From contig NZ_FTMV01000001.1 of NCBI RefSeq assembly GCF_900156175.1, positions 496,001 through 560,000 of the forward strand: a stretch of 64,000 bases of DNA. The letters run 5' to 3'. The DNA comes from Janthinobacterium sp. TND4EL3. Lineage in GTDB: Bacteria; Pseudomonadota; Gammaproteobacteria; Burkholderiales; Burkholderiaceae_D. The position numbers and the translations under genes were made by a program. Shown one piece after another: positions 55,501 through 64,000 of this stretch (its first letter is position 1; each line of letters starts with the position of its first letter). Below the pieces are notes generated by a model, which worked only from the letters and a program-made list of their open reading frames with translations, ran no database searches and was not told the DNA's origin.

Positions 55501-56211
55501 ATGATCGAATCGCGCCGCAGTTTCTTGCGCGCCTTGCCCGCCATTACCGTCGGGGCGGCCATTGCGCCGCTGCCCGGCAAGGCCGCCACCAGGGGCGAGG
55601 GCGGGCAGCGCTGGGCGATGGTGGTCGATGTGCAGAAGTGCATCGGCTGCCAGGCGTGCACCGTGTCCTGCATCATGGAAAACGCCGCGCCGGAAAACAG
55701 CTTCCGCACCGTCGTCTCGACCTATGAAGTCAAGGAAGAGAACCGCTGCGGCACCTACATGTTGCCGCGCCTGTGCAACCACTGCGCCAATCCCCCCTGC
55801 ATTCCCGTCTGTCCCGTGGGCGCCACCTTCCAGCGCAAGGATGGCGTCGTCGTCGTCGATGGCGACCGCTGCGTGGGCTGCGCCTACTGCGTGCAGGCCT
55901 GCCCGTACGACGCGCGCTTCATCAACCACGAGACGGGCAAGGCCGACAAGTGCACGTTCTGCGCGCACCGGGTCGACGAAGGCTTGCTGCCGGCCTGCGT
56001 GGAAACCTGCGTGGGCGGCGCGCGCATCTTCGGCGACCTCAATGATCCGGAAAGCGTGGTGCACCAGCTGCTCACCGAGAACAAGGTGAAGGTGCTCAAA
56101 CCCGAGCAGGGCACCCAGCCCCACGTGTTCTACCTGGGACTGGATACGCGCTTCGCCGGCCACGTCGAAGGCGAAGCGACACTTTGGCAACCGAGCAAAC
56201 ACGGGAAATAA
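55501..56211 (+). CDS. ttrB: Tetrathionate reductase iron-sulfur subunit TtrB
   Basis: Periplasmic electron-transfer subunit with four [4Fe-4S] clusters. It is 236 residues from the ATG at 55501. A Tat signal is visible (ESRRSFLRALPAITVGAAI). Cysteine groups: CIGCQACTVSC, CNHCANPPCIPVC, CVGCAYCVQAC, and CTFC with CVETC. ttrC follows after 3 bp and ttrA after that, giving the ttrBCA order of Salmonella. The same architecture occurs in PsrB and PhsB; assignment to Ttr rests on TtrA and the neighbouring TtrS. Confidence 0.85.
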   Translation: MIESRRSFLRALPAITVGAAIAPLPGKAATRGEGGQRWAMVVDVQKCIGCQACTVSCIMENAAPENSFRTVVSTYEVKEENRCGTYMLPRLCNHCANPPCIPVCPVGATFQRKDGVVVVDGDRCVGCAYCVQACPYDARFINHETGKADKCTFCAHRVDEGLLPACVETCVGGARIFGDLNDPESVVHQLLTENKVKVLKPEQGTQPHVFYLGLDTRFAGHVEGEATLWQPSKHGK

Positions 56212-56214
56212 ACC

Positions 56215-57327
56215 ATGGACAGCCACATCACCGAAATTGTCAACGTCACGCGCGAAGCGGCATGGCTGCCGTGGGCGGTGCAGTATTTTTTCCTCATCGG
56301 CCTCAGTTACGGCAGCTTCATGCTGACCTTGCCGTACTTCGTCTTCGGCCGCAAGGCGTATGAGCGCCTGGGGCGCATCGCACTGCTGGCGTCCCTCGTC
56401 TGCGGCATGACGGCGCCCGTGGCGCTGCTGGCCGACTTGCACGGGCCGGGCCGTTTCTATCACTTCTATCTTTATTTCCAGCCGCAGTCGTGGATGTCGT
56501 GGGGCTCGTTTTTCATTCCCCTGTATCTGGGCTGTCTGGTGCTGTACGCGTGGCTGGCGCTGCGCGTGGACTTCGCCGCGCGGGGACAGGGCCAGGACCG
56601 CCTGGCCTTTGCCTACCGCCTGCTGGGACGTGGCGGCGCCGCATCGCGCAAGGCCATCGTCACCGCCGCCGCCTTCACCCTGCTCGCCGCCTTTGTCGTT
56701 GGCCTGTACACGGGCATGGAAGTGATGGTGGTGCGCGCGCGTCCCCTGTGGTTCACGCCCTTCCTGCCGGCGCAGTTTGCCGCCACGGCCTTTGTCGGGG
56801 CGGTGGGCCTGGCGCTGCTGTTCAACCGCTTCCTGCCGGGCCGCGACCAGGCGCTGGAAGTGTCCTTGAACCGCGCGCTGGCCCTGTCGCTGGCGCTGGT
56901 GCTGGCCCTGGGAGGCGGCTGGCTGTTCGTCAGCCTTTCGGGCGTGAGCGCCAGCCACAGCATGGCCTTTACCCAGGTGGCCGGCATGCCGCAATGGCAG
57001 TTCACGGCAGTGTGGGCGGTGCTGTCGTCCATCGTGCCGATGGCCCTGGCCATCTCGCGCCCGGCCACGAGTGGCCTGGCCAATGGCCTGATCGCGCTGC
57101 ACAGCGCCTGGATGATGCGCTGGACGATCTTCATCGGCGGCCAGAACATCCCGAAGACGGGCGCGGGACTGTACGACTACCACCTGCCGATGGGGAACGA
57201 CGGCTTGATGGGGATTATCGGCACGGCCGGCCTGTGGATCGCGCTGCTGTTGCTGATGCTGGAATTTTTGCCATGGGCCGGACGCGTCGTCGCTGCACGC
57301 AGCCGTCCCGCCATGGCCACGCACTGA
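56215..57327 (+). CDS. ttrC: Tetrathionate reductase membrane subunit TtrC (NrfD family)
   Basis: Quinol-oxidising inner-membrane anchor of 370 residues. It has nine or so helices and the NrfD/PsrC stretch FFLIGLSYGSFMLTLPYFVF near the start. GPGRFYHFYLYFQPQSWMSW is the characteristic quinone-site region. It passes electrons to TtrB and then TtrA. It is 10 bp before ttrA. Confidence 0.86.
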   Translation: MDSHITEIVNVTREAAWLPWAVQYFFLIGLSYGSFMLTLPYFVFGRKAYERLGRIALLASLVCGMTAPVALLADLHGPGRFYHFYLYFQPQSWMSWGSFFIPLYLGCLVLYAWLALRVDFAARGQGQDRLAFAYRLLGRGGAASRKAIVTAAAFTLLAAFVVGLYTGMEVMVVRARPLWFTPFLPAQFAATAFVGAVGLALLFNRFLPGRDQALEVSLNRALALSLALVLALGGGWLFVSLSGVSASHSMAFTQVAGMPQWQFTAVWAVLSSIVPMALAISRPATSGLANGLIALHSAWMMRWTIFIGGQNIPKTGAGLYDYHLPMGNDGLMGIIGTAGLWIALLLLMLEFLPWAGRVVAARSRPAMATH

Positions 57328-57337
57328 GGAGTCAACA

Positions 57338-60300
57338 ATGAACGATCAAATACACGACAACGCACACAACGACGTCCCTGACGATGAAAACGAAAAGCGC
57401 CGCAAGCTGCTGCGCTACGGCGCCATCGGCGGCGGGCTGGCCGCCTTTGCCGCCAGCTTTTCCACCACGGCCGGCCGCATGGTTGACCACGCGCTGGGCA
57501 AGGACAAACCCGTACAGCGCTTGCACGGCAATTCGCTGGCGCCCGAGTTTTCCGTCGACACGGCTACCGGCAAGCTGACGGTCAATCCGGACCAGCAGGT
57601 CAGCTACACCATGTGCATGGGCTGCACCACGTTTTGCGGCGTGCGCGTGCGCCTGGATAAAAAAAGCGGCAAGGTATTGCGCGTGGCGGGCAATCCGTAC
57701 AGCCCCATGTCGGCCGACCCGGCGCTGCCCTACCAGACCCCGATACGCGACAGTTTTGTATCGCTGTCGCGCTTCCAGGAAAAGGGCTTGAAGGGCCGTT
57801 CCACCGCTTGTGGCCGCGGCAACGGCGTGCTGGAACAGATGGAGTCGCCTTTCCGCGTGCTGGCGCCCATGAAGCGCGTGGGACCGCGCGGCGGCGGCCA
57901 GTGGGAGCCGATCGCCTTCGACCAATTGGTGAAGGAAGTGACGGAAGGCGGCGACCTGTTTGGCGAGGGCCACGTGCAGGGCTTGCGCGCCTTGCGCGAG
58001 CTGGAGAAACCGATCGACCCGGCGCAGCCGGAGCTGGGCCCGCAAGTCAATCAGGTGGGCCTGATGTGCAGCACCGACGATGGCCGCCTGGCGTTCGGCA
58101 CGCGCTTTTTCAAGCAGTCGTACGGCAGTTTGAACCTGGTCAATCACGGCTCGTATTGCGGCGGCGCCTACCGCAGCGGCTCGGGCGCCATGTTCGGCGA
58201 CATGAAGAAAATGCCGCATGCGAAAGTGGACCTGGAAAACACGGAATTTTGCATTTTCGTCGGCACGGCGCCGGGCAATGCGGGCAACCCGTTCAAGCGG
58301 CAGGGCACGCTGATCGCGAAGGCGCGCTCGGGCAAGCGCGCATTCAGCTACGTCGTCGTCGATCCCGTGCTGACGAATGCGGACAGCCTGGCAGCGGGCG
58401 ACCGCAGCCGCTGGGTACCGATCAAGCCGGGCACGGATGGCGCGCTGGCCATGGCCATGATCCGCTGGATCATCGAGCACGAACGCTATGACCGCAATTT
58501 CCTCGTGCAGCCGAACCTCAAAGTGGCGGAAGCGGCGGGCGAGGCCGCCTGGTGCAACGCCACGCATCTGATCATCAGCGAAAAGGGCCATCCGCGCGAC
58601 GGCCGCTACCTGCGCGCGTCGGACATCGGCGCGGTGGAACTGGCGGAAGAGGAGCGCTACAAGGATGGCGACGCATTTTGCGTGATCGACGCGGCCACGC
58701 AAGCCATCGTGCCGCACAATGCAGCCAAGGGCGAGGCGCGCCTGTTCTTCGACGCCCCGCTGGAGGTGGCCGGCGCGCCGCTGCACCTGAAGACGGCCAT
58801 GACGATGCTGAACGAAGAGGCGCAGCGCCACAGCATGGATGAGTACTCAGCGGCCTGCGGCATCCCCCGCGACGTTATCGAAGGCCTGGCGCATGAACTG
58901 ACCAGCCATGGCAAGCGCGCCGCCGTCAATGCGCATGGCGGCATGATGTCGGGCGCCGGCTTTTACAACGCGTACGCGCTGGTCATGCTCAATACCCTGA
59001 TCGGCAACTTGAACCGCAAGGGCGGCACCCTGGTCAACGGCGGCAGCTTCAAGGATGCGGGACCCGGTCCGCGCTACAACCTCGAAAGTTTCGACGGCGA
59101 GATCAAGGCGACGGGCATGCCGATCGGGCGCAATGTGCCGTATGAAAAAACCTCGGAATTCAAGCTGAAGAAGGAAGCGGGCAAGGCGTATCCGGCGAAG
59201 GCGCCGTGGTATCCGAACGCGCCCGCGCTGGCCACCGAATGGCTCACCAGCGCCATGAATGGCTATCCTTACACCTTGAAGGCGCTGATCCTGTGGAGCT
59301 GCAATCCCGTGTACGGCATCACGGGGCTGCGCGCGCAGATCGGCAAGGAGCTGGCCGATCCGAAGAAAATTCCCCTGATCGTCGCCATCGACCCATTCAT
59401 CAATGAAAGTTCGGCGTTTGCCGACTACCTGCTGCCCGACACCTTGCTGTATGAAAGCTGGGGCTGGGCCGGCGCCTGGGGCGGCATGCCCGTCAAAATG
59501 AGCACGGCGCGCTGGCCCGTGGTCGAGCCGCGCGTGCAAAAGACGCCGGACGGCCAGACCATCTGCATGGAATCGTTCTTCCTCGCGCTGGCCAAAACGA
59601 TGGCCTTGCCCGGCTTCGGCCCGGAAGCCCTGCAGGACATGGATGGCCAGCGCTTCCCATTGCAGCGCGCGGAAGACTGGTATCTGCGCGGCGGCGCCAA
59701 CATCGCCTGGCAGGGCAAGACGGCCGTGCCGGAGGCGAGCGACGACGACATCGTGCTGTCCGGCGTGGCGCGCATCCGCCCCGAACTGGAGCGCACACTG
59801 AAGCCGGAAGAGTGGCGCAAGGTGGCCTTCATGCTGGCGCGGGGAGGGCGCTACCAGAGCTATGGCGAGATGTTCGGCCTGCGCCTGCCGCCGCCCGCCA
59901 ACACCAAGGCGCCCGCTGCACCTGCGCCGGCCGTCGACGAGACGCCGTACCCGCAGGACTGGTCCACGCACCGCTACCTGAAACCGATGATGCTGTACAA
60001 CGAGGGGCTGGGCGTGAGCAAGAATAGCCTGAGCGGCAAGCGTTTTCCCGGCACGCCCGCGTGGAGGGTGGCGGCGTTTGCCGACGGCACGCCCGTGCGC
60101 AAAACCTATCCGGCCAGCGAATGGCCGTTCGAGTTAATCAGCTTTAAGTCGGCGCTGCAGAACTCGTACAGCATCGGTGCGCGGCGCTTGCGCGGCATCC
60201 ATCCGGACAACCCCGTCGCCGTGCATCCCGACGATGCGGCGCGCTTGAAGCTGGAAAATGGCGACCAGATTTATCTGGAGACGCCGGGCGGCAGGGCCAG

Positions 60301-60559
60301 GGCCACGGTGATGCTGCGCCACGGCGTGCAACGGGGCGTGATCGCCGTCGAACATGGTTTCGGCCACAAGGAGCACGGCGCGCGCGCCCACCGCATCGGC
60401 AAGCTGCGCCAGCCCGATGAACCGGCCATCGGCGCGGGCATCAACCTGAACGACCTGGGGCTGACGGACCCGAGCCGCGGCGACAAGAACGTATTTGTCG
60501 ATCCTGTCTCGGGCACGTCGGTGCGGCAGGGGCTGCCGGCGCGCATCGTGCGGGCTTAA
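57338..60559 (+). CDS. ttrA: Tetrathionate reductase catalytic subunit TtrA
   Basis: Molybdopterin-bis-guanine-dinucleotide enzyme that reduces tetrathionate to thiosulfate in the periplasm. It is 1073 residues, near the usual length. A Tat-like signal (EKRRKLLRYGAIGGGLAAFA) is followed by the [4Fe-4S] ligands C93, C96, C100 and C158. The probable molybdenum ligand is C274 in GSYCGGAYRSGS. The C-terminal domain has HPDDAARLKLENGDQIYLET. Size and the CGGAYR motif favour TtrA over the smaller PhsA/PsrA. The stop overlaps the convergent ttrR stop by 4 bp. Confidence 0.86.
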   Translation: MNDQIHDNAHNDVPDDENEKRRKLLRYGAIGGGLAAFAASFSTTAGRMVDHALGKDKPVQRLHGNSLAPEFSVDTATGKLTVNPDQQVSYTMCMGCTTFCGVRVRLDKKSGKVLRVAGNPYSPMSADPALPYQTPIRDSFVSLSRFQEKGLKGRSTACGRGNGVLEQMESPFRVLAPMKRVGPRGGGQWEPIAFDQLVKEVTEGGDLFGEGHVQGLRALRELEKPIDPAQPELGPQVNQVGLMCSTDDGRLAFGTRFFKQSYGSLNLVNHGSYCGGAYRSGSGAMFGDMKKMPHAKVDLENTEFCIFVGTAPGNAGNPFKRQGTLIAKARSGKRAFSYVVVDPVLTNADSLAAGDRSRWVPIKPGTDGALAMAMIRWIIEHERYDRNFLVQPNLKVAEAAGEAAWCNATHLIISEKGHPRDGRYLRASDIGAVELAEEERYKDGDAFCVIDAATQAIVPHNAAKGEARLFFDAPLEVAGAPLHLKTAMTMLNEEAQRHSMDEYSAACGIPRDVIEGLAHELTSHGKRAAVNAHGGMMSGAGFYNAYALVMLNTLIGNLNRKGGTLVNGGSFKDAGPGPRYNLESFDGEIKATGMPIGRNVPYEKTSEFKLKKEAGKAYPAKAPWYPNAPALATEWLTSAMNGYPYTLKALILWSCNPVYGITGLRAQIGKELADPKKIPLIVAIDPFINESSAFADYLLPDTLLYESWGWAGAWGGMPVKMSTARWPVVEPRVQKTPDGQTICMESFFLALAKTMALPGFGPEALQDMDGQRFPLQRAEDWYLRGGANIAWQGKTAVPEASDDDIVLSGVARIRPELERTLKPEEWRKVAFMLARGGRYQSYGEMFGLRLPPPANTKAPAAPAPAVDETPYPQDWSTHRYLKPMMLYNEGLGVSKNSLSGKRFPGTPAWRVAAFADGTPVRKTYPASEWPFELISFKSALQNSYSIGARRLRGIHPDNPVAVHPDDAARLKLENGDQIYLETPGGRARATVMLRHGVQRGVIAVEHGFGHKEHGARAHRIGKLRQPDEPAIGAGINLNDLGLTDPSRGDKNVFVDPVSGTSVRQGLPARIVRA

Positions 60560-61170
60560 AGCTCTCCGCAGGCCATCAGCAGCCGGGCCACCTCGGCTGC
60601 TGAGTGCAGGCCCAGTTTTTCCATCGTGTTATGACGGTGCACCTGCACCGTCTTGTCGCTGATGCCGAGCTCGCGGGCGATGACTTTCGAGGCTTTGCCT
60701 TCGGCCATCAGCAGCGCCACTTCGCGCTCGCGCGCTGTCAGCGCCGCCAGCGCCGCCTGCGCCGTACTCGCGCTGGCGGCGCTGCGGCTTGCTTCCACGC
60801 TGCGGGCCACGGCACGCGAGACGGCGTCCAGCAGCACCTGGTCCTTGCACGGCTTTTCCAGGAAATCGCAGGCGCCTGCCTTCATCGTCTGCACGGCCAT
60901 GGCCAGGTCGCCGTGGCCGCTGAGGAAAATCACGGGCAGGGAGATCGCATGGCGCGACAGCTCCTGTTGCAGTTCCAGCCCGCTCATCAGGGGCATGCGC
61001 ACGTCGAGCAGCAGGCAGCCGGGCGTATGGCCTGCATAGCGGTGCAGGAAATCGCGCGCCGATTCAAACGTCTCCACTTGCCAGCCGGCCGAGTCGAACA
61101 GATAGGCCAGCGAGCGGCGCATGGCGGCGTCGTCGTCGACGACAAAGATGATCGCATCGCTTTCGTTCAT
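60556..61170 (-). CDS. ttrR: Response regulator TtrR (FixJ/LuxR type)
   Basis: Transcription factor for the ttr genes; 204 residues. The receiver has VDDDAAMRRSL (DDD 12-14) and phospho-acceptor D56 in CLLLDVRMPLMSG. A LuxR-type helix-turn-helix follows: LTAREREVALLMAEGKASKV and ISDKTVQVHRHNTMEKLGL. It overlaps the ttrS stop by 4 bp (ATGA). It lies 3' of ttrA and convergent, unlike Salmonella where ttrRS lies upstream of ttrBCA. Confidence 0.87.
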   Translation of the reverse strand: MNESDAIIFVVDDDAAMRRSLAYLFDSAGWQVETFESARDFLHRYAGHTPGCLLLDVRMPLMSGLELQQELSRHAISLPVIFLSGHGDLAMAVQTMKAGACDFLEKPCKDQVLLDAVSRAVARSVEASRSAASASTAQAALAALTAREREVALLMAEGKASKVIARELGISDKTVQVHRHNTMEKLGLHSAAEVARLLMACGEL

Positions 61171-62969
61171 GGTGTTTCCTTATCTGCTTCCATATGCGTA
61201 TCTTCGGGCAGGCGGAACCAGACCGTCAAGCCTGGCGCATCGGCGTTGGCATGGGCCGACAGGCTGCCGCCGAACGACTCGATGATGCTTTTGCTGAGCG
61301 ACATGCCCAGCCCCAGGCCTTCGGCCTTGGTGGTAAAGAAGGGTTCGAACAGGCGCGCCATCTGCGCTTCATCGAGGCCGCAACCGGCGTCGCGCACGGC
61401 CACCGTGCAGGCGCCGTTCTCCCGGTGCAGCAGCACGCCGATCGGGTGTTGCGGATGGTCGTTTTCCACCTGCGCGTCGAGCGCATTTTTCAATAAATTG
61501 AGCAGCACCTGCTGCACTTGCTGCGGGTCGGCCAGCACGCGCGGTGCAGCGCTGACCGCCTCGTGGCGCCAGCTGATATTGGCTTGCGGATGGGCCGCGC
61601 GGAACAGCGATACCGCTTGTTCGGCGGCGTCGGCCAGCGCGAAGGCCGTGCTGTGCGCGGGACGCTTTTGCGCCATCGCGCGGATGTGCCGGATGATGGC
61701 GCCCGCGCGCTCGCTTTGCGTGGCGATTTCCTGCGCGCCGTCGAGCAGCGGCTCCGCGTCCAGCCGGCCCGCCGCGATGCGGCGCGCCATGCCGCGCGCG
61801 AAATTGCCGATGGCCGCCAGCGGCTGGTTCAATTCGTGGGCGATGGCGCTGGCCATCTCGCCCAAAATCGCCAGGCGCGCCGTGTGGTCGAGCGTGGCCT
61901 GGCGCTGGCGCGCCTGTTCCTCCAGCGCGCGCTGCTGGTGCTGGGCCGCGCGCAATTGCTCCGTGCGCCGGCTGACCAGGTACTCCACGCGCACCGTATG
62001 CACGGCCCAGGCGACCAGCAAGGCCAGCACCAGCAGCATCCAGCCCCAGTAGCGGCGCAGGGCCGTCTCGAACGTCAGCTTGTTCAAATAGGCGTAGGGG
62101 CCGATGCGCAGTTCGCGGAACAGTTCATCGACGATCTGGTAATCGCTGGGTACCGTCCAGCTGTACCCTTCGCCGGTGCGCGGCATGGCCAGCAGCGCTT
62201 GCGCCACCTTCTTTGCCAGGGCAGGCGGCGTCTGGCGCAGGGCCACGAAGGGCCAGTCCGGATACAGCCGCGACGAGCTGGCGCAGCGAAAACCGGGAAT
62301 CGGACGCGTGGTGATCACGCGCAGTTCATCGGCCCGTACTTCGCCGCGTGCCACCATCTGTTCCAGCAAACAGGTGCGCACGATGCCGGCATCCATGCGG
62401 CCCGCGCGCACGGCTTCGACGATCTGCTGCGAAGGAAAACCGCTGTAGCGCAGGCTGGCAAAATCGTGCGTGGGGTCGATGCCCGCTTCCAGCAGTTCGC
62501 GCGCGGCGATCTGGTAGCCGCCAAACGCGTCGGGCGCCACCGCCATCACGTTCTTGCCCGCCAGGTCGGCCAGGTCGTGCAGCGGCGACGCGCTGCGCAC
62601 GACGATGGCCGAGCCGATGGCCTGGCGCGGCGAGTCCGTCCAAGGCGACTCCAGCGTGGCGATGCGGCTGGCGCCGTCGCTGTGTTCGAGCGCCACGTAA
62701 TGGCCGCTGCTGGTGATGGCAAAGGCGATGGCCTGCGACTGCACGGCCCGTGTCAGGCCCGCCTGGTCGTAGTCGGCCAATATAAAGCGGATGCCGGGGA
62801 TGCTGGCCTGCAGGTGGCGCGTCACGTAGGACCAGTCCTGCTGCACGGCGTCGGCGCCCTTGTAGGCGAGCACACCTATTCTCACCTCTGGTACTTCCGG
62901 CAGTTCGTCAGCCGCTTGAGCGCCGAGCAGACACAGCGCCGTCAGCGCGAACAGTAAAAAACGCCGCAC
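61167..62969 (-). CDS. ttrS: Tetrathionate sensor histidine kinase TtrS
   Basis: 600-residue sensor. The signal peptide ends near GAQAADE. A periplasmic PhnD-like solute-binding domain (about 27-300: VRIGVLAYKGADAVQQDWSY, RSASPLHDLADLAGKNVMAV) is typical of TtrS. One helix (about 308-326) precedes a kinase core with H378 in AIAHELNQPLAAI and GLGLGMSLSKSIIE. The periplasmic domain has cysteines C200 and C229. The GTG start shares one base with the mutY stop (TAGTG), so translation is probably coupled. Confidence 0.87.
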   Translation of the reverse strand: MRRFLLFALTALCLLGAQAADELPEVPEVRIGVLAYKGADAVQQDWSYVTRHLQASIPGIRFILADYDQAGLTRAVQSQAIAFAITSSGHYVALEHSDGASRIATLESPWTDSPRQAIGSAIVVRSASPLHDLADLAGKNVMAVAPDAFGGYQIAARELLEAGIDPTHDFASLRYSGFPSQQIVEAVRAGRMDAGIVRTCLLEQMVARGEVRADELRVITTRPIPGFRCASSSRLYPDWPFVALRQTPPALAKKVAQALLAMPRTGEGYSWTVPSDYQIVDELFRELRIGPYAYLNKLTFETALRRYWGWMLLVLALLVAWAVHTVRVEYLVSRRTEQLRAAQHQQRALEEQARQRQATLDHTARLAILGEMASAIAHELNQPLAAIGNFARGMARRIAAGRLDAEPLLDGAQEIATQSERAGAIIRHIRAMAQKRPAHSTAFALADAAEQAVSLFRAAHPQANISWRHEAVSAAPRVLADPQQVQQVLLNLLKNALDAQVENDHPQHPIGVLLHRENGACTVAVRDAGCGLDEAQMARLFEPFFTTKAEGLGLGMSLSKSIIESFGGSLSAHANADAPGLTVWFRLPEDTHMEADKETP

Positions 62970-64000
62970 TAGAACATGCTGCGCTGCGCCGAACGCGCAT
63001 CGCCGAACAGATCCAGCAGCAGTTTCTTGATCGGTGCGGGCAGCGGCGCGTCGGCGATTTTCGCGCCGTCGTACCAGACGTGCGTGGCTTCTCCTGCCGA
63101 CGCCAAACGGCGCGCCAGGGTGATGCGGCAGGGGACGATGTGCAGCTTGTAGTGGGTAAACACGTGCACGATGGGCAGCAGCCGTTCCTGGGACTCGATT
63201 TCGCCGAACGGCGCCACGGCGCGCGACAGCGCCTGCTGGTCTATTTCTCGCGGTGTGTCCTCATCGGCCAGCACGTGGCCATCGAGTTCGGGCAGCGACA
63301 GCAGGCCGCCCCAGATGCCCGAGCCGGGGCGCTGCTCCAGCAGCACCTGGCCGTCGTCGACGATGGCCAGCATGACGGCGTGTTTTTCCGGGCTGGTTTT
63401 CTTCGGCTTGCGCACCGGCAGATCCTTGGTGCGGCCGGTGGCGTAGGCCACGCAGCGCGGTTGCAGCGGGCAGCGGCCGCAATCGGGGCTGCTGCGCGTG
63501 CACAGGGTGGCGCCGAAGTCCATCAGGCCCTGCGTGTAGGCTTCGATACCTGTTTCAGGCAGCAGCGCCACGGCGCGGCGCCACATGGCTTCCTCGACCC
63601 TTTTTTCGCCGGGATAGGCGTCTATGCCGAAGGTGCGTGCGAAGACGCGCTTGACGTTGCCATCCATGATGGCCGCGCGCGTGCCGCTGGAAAACGCGGA
63701 GATCGCGGCGGCCGTCGAACGGCCGATACCGGGCAGGTCGGCCAGTAGCAGCGGGTCGCTGGGGAAGACGCCGTCATATTCGGCTACCACGCGCTGCGCG
63801 CACTTGTGCAGGTTGCGTGCCCGCGTGTAGTAACCGAGGCCGCTCCACTGCGCCATCACGTCTTCGACGGGCGCGTTAGCGAGATCCCGCAGGGTGGGGA
63901 AGCGTTCGAGGAAGCGCGCGTAGTAAGCGAGTACGGCGGTGACCTGCGTTTGCTGCAGCATGATTTCGGACAGCCAGATCAGGTAGGCGTCGCGCGTGTT
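62969..64000 (-). CDS. mutY: Adenine DNA glycosylase MutY (N terminus outside window)
   Basis: Removes adenine mispaired with 8-oxoguanine. The frame is open to the window edge, beginning YLIWLSEIMLQQTQVTAV; only about 20-30 N-terminal residues are missing. Helix-hairpin-helix and catalytic Asp region: LPGIGRSTAAAISAF. The [4Fe-4S] ligands are in CTRSSPDCGRCPLQPRC. A C-terminal NUDIX-like 8-oxoG recognition domain follows (RPGSGIWGGLLSLPEL, FTHYKLHIVPC). It overlaps ttrS by 1 bp and is probably the first known gene of that transcript. Confidence 0.95.
   Translation of the reverse strand, partial: NTRDAYLIWLSEIMLQQTQVTAVLAYYARFLERFPTLRDLANAPVEDVMAQWSGLGYYTRARNLHKCAQRVVAEYDGVFPSDPLLLADLPGIGRSTAAAISAFSSGTRAAIMDGNVKRVFARTFGIDAYPGEKRVEEAMWRRAVALLPETGIEAYTQGLMDFGATLCTRSSPDCGRCPLQPRCVAYATGRTKDLPVRKPKKTSPEKHAVMLAIVDDGQVLLEQRPGSGIWGGLLSLPELDGHVLADEDTPREIDQQALSRAVAPFGEIESQERLLPIVHVFTHYKLHIVPCRITLARRLASAGEATHVWYDGAKIADAPLPAPIKKLLLDLFGDARSAQRSMF

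Noticed and set aside
1..64000. CRISPR array, prophage, insertion sequence, tRNA or rRNA genes
   Set aside because: No regularly spaced direct repeats, transposase or integrase motifs, cloverleaf sequences or conserved rRNA stretches were seen. Intergenic gaps were read by eye only.

Overview
This 64 kb window looks like chromosomal core DNA of a betaproteobacterium. The S10/spc/alpha ribosomal gene order, an rpsC with an Ala/Pro-rich tail, the cytochrome c4-ResB-CcsA group and a pilMNOPQ-aroK-aroB-dgt neighbourhood all fit family Oxalobacteraceae, with Janthinobacterium or a close relative most likely (inference from protein character; no search was run). No rRNA, tRNA, CRISPR, prophage or insertion sequence was recognised.

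Layout. (1) 1-3096: end of fusA, then tuf and rpsJ. (2) 3097-11319: an 8.2 kb block splitting the S10 operon between rpsJ and rplC. It carries a TonB-dependent receptor, a DUF817 membrane protein and creB-creC-creD. (3) 11320-25450: the rest of the S10, spc and alpha operons, rplC to rplQ, including secY, infA, rpmJ and rpoA. Terminator-like hairpins separate rpsK, rpsD, rpoA and rplQ. (4) 25609-34799: dsbD, then a Spy/CpxP-like periplasmic protein divergent from a response regulator, histidine kinase and RND efflux adaptor and pump: an envelope-stress/efflux module. (5) 35072-43502: a Pro/Lys-rich membrane protein, engB, cytochrome c4, the System II cytochrome c maturation pair resB-ccsA, msrP-msrQ, lptM and cyaY. 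(6) 43641-55122: mrcA (PBP1A), then an unusual compact type IV pilus assembly cluster. It has a PilM lacking most of one lobe, PilN, a fused PilO-PilP and a short PilQ. An Ig-like lipoprotein, an AroK-AroB fusion and dgt follow. (7) 55123-55500: REP-like palindromes and a duplicated copy of the dgt 3' end. (8) 55501-64000: ttrBCA tetrathionate reductase, convergent with ttrR and ttrS, which sit translationally coupled downstream of mutY (5' end outside the window).

How the genes work together. The first third is translation and transcription machinery. The middle is envelope redox biology: DsbD supplies electrons to periplasmic thiols, ResB/CcsA attach haem to c-type cytochromes such as the adjacent cytochrome c4, and MsrPQ repairs oxidised periplasmic methionines. 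The two-component/RND block probably answers envelope or drug stress. The ttr locus would allow anaerobic respiration of tetrathionate under its own sensor. The most unusual points are the PilO-PilP fusion with a reduced PilM and PilQ, the AroK-AroB fusion, the interrupted S10 operon and the dgt tail duplication embedded in REP-like repeats.
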